DNA from: Acanthamoeba sp. SK_2022b
Taxonomy: Eukaryota > Discosea > Longamoebia > Acanthamoebidae
Assembly: GCA_027943245.1 (NCBI GenBank)
Contig: JANDJZ010000875.1
Span: 1-16,680 of the forward strand
Direction of reading: 5' to 3'
DNA: 16,680 nt
The number at the start of each line of letters is the position of its first letter. Position 1 is the stretch's first letter. Shown piece after piece: positions 15,089 through 16,680 of this stretch. Below the pieces are notes generated by a model. It had not been told where the DNA came from. It did no database searches and saw nothing but the letters and a program-made list of their open reading frames with translations. A program made the translations under genes and the position numbers.

Positions 15089-16680
15089 TTAGATGAAGAG
15101 CAACTCCTGTTCGCTCAACAGGTTGGCCCAGAAGCCTCGGTAGAATCCCTGAGGCGGCGTGTGTGAGCCCGAGAACGCAACATGGGCGAAGGGAAAGGAG
15201 AGGCGCCGCACCTTGAGGCCTTCGGCGGCCCACAGCTTCCTGGTGCAGTCGACTACGCCCGAGTAGTGCGTCGGGTAGACGACCATCTGCGTGGTGAGCA
15301 CGTCGAGGGGCATATAGAGCAGGCATGCCAACGCCGTCCTGTGTTGTAGTTGTAGTGTCAGAGAGTTGGTTCAACGGCTCAAGGGGCGAGGGGCCGCGTA
15401 CGAGGTGAGGGAGAGGCCGTATTTCACCAGACGCTTAACGGAGAAGAGGGACTTGTCCTCCTCCCACTCGTCCTCGACCTCCTCGTCCTCCTCGGGTACG
15501 AGCTGAAGGTAGTGGTAGAGCTTGTTTTCCAGGAAGGGTGCCAGGTCGATGATGCTGTACTTGGCCACGTTCAGCACCTGGCAATGAAAAGAGACGCGTT
15601 ACAACACAAGAGGGGAGAGGGGGAGAGAGGCAGAGTTGTAGTTGATTTGGGGGGGGACGTCGTGTCGTACGAGGGCGTTCCAGAAGCCGTTGCGGTTGTA
15701 GATGAGGTCGCGGAAGAATTGGCCAGTGCCCGGCCACCGGTGAGTGGCGAGAAGGATGGGCGCCACCGCGAAGAGCGGGTAGAAGAACACGCCCGTCAAC
15801 AGCTTGCCTGCAGACCGTCGTGTCGTGTACGAGTAAGAGCGCGAATGCGTTTGTTAGTTGGCGAGAGCAGCGAGTAGAGGAGTCGAGCAGCGAGTAGAAG
15901 AGCCCGAGAGAAAGGAGAAGAGCGGAGCGAGTAGCGCACCGGCAAACGCGGCGAGCTGCTTGCGGGAGACGCCGTAGAAGGTGGGCTTCTCGTGCTCGTG
16001 CCACTCGTCCACCGTGGGGATGTGCCCCGAGTCAAAGTACACTGCGCGCTTCTACGTGAGACCACAAGGGCGCCCTCTACACGCAGCGAGAGAGAGGCGG
16101 GGAGTACTGCTGACGGCGCCGGCAAAAAGGCCGGTGGTGACCTCGGACAGGCCGATGAAGGCGCTGGTGCCGAGGACATACTTCCACGAAGTAGAGACGG
16201 GCAGGGCGCCGGCCACCAACGAAGATGAAGAGGAGGCAGAGGAGGAGGTGGACAGCAGGGTCCTGACCTCTTGGAGCAAGGAGTGCTGGGGCAGGCCCAG
16301 CGGGCGAGCGGCCTGGCGCAGAGAGACGACCCTGAGGGGCAAATTGAAGGCCAGATTGGCGCCGAATTCGCAGGCGATGCGGCGGGCGAGATAGAGCAGG
16401 ACGTCAGTCGTGGCGACATCAGACTCCTCATCATCGAGTTCCTCGTCAAATCCGCCACCAGTGGCCGGGGGCATGAAGCCGCGACCGCTCAGGCGTTCCC
16501 GACGCGAGCTGCGGCGTTCGCCCGACGTTGCTTGCGATGTGCCGCTGGGGGTTGACGAGAGGCTCGACAGGCGCCTCTGCCTCCTTCCAGCAGTGGGCGA
16601 TGTCGACGCCGACCCCGAAGAAGAGGAGGAAAGATTGGGCTGCTCTTCCTCGCCCGCAGCGGACGGGGAGGTGATCTGCA
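15089..16680 (-). CDS. Mitochondrial carrier-family protein, SLC25A46/Ugo1-like (5' end outside window)
   Basis: Six exons on the minus strand: 16680-16115, 16051-15940, 15807-15671, 15577-15402, 15338-15212 and 15148-15089. All introns are GT-AG, 63-132 nt, and frame-consistent; the first exon is still open at the window end. The N-terminal part is a long Ser/Arg-rich disordered stretch. Then come DVLLYLARRIACEFGANLAF and several hydrophobic segments (VFFYPLFAVAPILLA; IIDLAPFLENKLYHYLQLV followed by an acidic insert). The C-terminal repeat is ALACLLYMPLDVLTTQM, then YSGVVDCTRKLWAAEGLKGF and YRGF. This matches the last carrier repeat of SLC25A46-type proteins, outer-membrane factors in mitochondrial fusion and lipid transfer. 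PLD is kept but the following basic residue of the carrier signature is Thr. The last helix is short (ANLLSEQELLFI), an oddity. The carrier fold is likely; the subfamily is less certain. Confidence 0.65.

Noticed and set aside
1..16680. tRNA, rRNA or CRISPR
   Set aside because: I found no B-box/T-loop pattern with a foldable cloverleaf, no rRNA core sequence, and no evenly spaced repeats.

Overview
The window looks like nuclear DNA of a GC-rich, intron-rich amoeboid protist, most likely an amoebozoan of the Acanthamoeba type. The basis is conserved eukaryotic genes cut by many short GT-AG introns (about 60-190 nt), pyrimidine-rich 3' splice sites, very high CpG in exons and AATAAA signals. 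The genus is an inference.

Host segment 1 (1-5.6 kb). It holds the 3' end of a WASH-complex subunit 4 (SWIP) gene (+) and a ten-exon gene (+) for a secreted or membrane-anchored glycoside-hydrolase-like TIM-barrel protein. Next comes a stretch of decayed coding remnants, including a broken pantothenate kinase pseudogene (-). It ends with a small secreted DUF4397-like protein gene (+) that has a TATA box and an AATAAA signal. Host segment 2 (15.03-16.68 kb) is the 3' part of a mitochondrial carrier-family gene (-), closest in my reading to SLC25A46/Ugo1, with its own AATAAA.

Between them lies a roughly 9.4-kb island (about 5.64-15.0 kb) of quite different composition: almost no CpG, and plenty of TpG/CpA. 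It is built from mobile elements. (1) A PIF/Harbinger-like (PHIS-type) DNA transposon of about 4.4 kb has near-identical inverted ends (6079-6195 and 10343-10460). It carries, on +, a DDE transposase and a Myb/SANT-like coiled-coil protein, both broken. On -, it carries a gene resembling the zinc-loop His-Me-finger endonucleases (I-PpoI family), with a 22-unit CTG repeat in its probable intron. (2) A tyrosine-recombinase (DIRS/Ngaro-like) retroelement on - (about 13.1 to 10.5 kb) has a gag-like part, an RT finger fragment, an RNase H tail and a recombinase. An internal deletion removes the RT palm. (3) Unidentified, partly coding-like remnants lie at 5.6-6.08 kb and 13.4-15.0 kb.

The main biological message is how the island decays. 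Nearly all in-frame stops in the element genes are TGA where CGA (Arg) is the simplest ancestor. The two catalytic arginines of the recombinase both read as Cys (TGT, TGC), again CpG to TpG. This pattern suggests that cytosine methylation silenced and then eroded the insert while the flanking host genes kept their CpGs. The most unusual cargo is the I-PpoI-like nuclease gene inside a Harbinger-type transposon.
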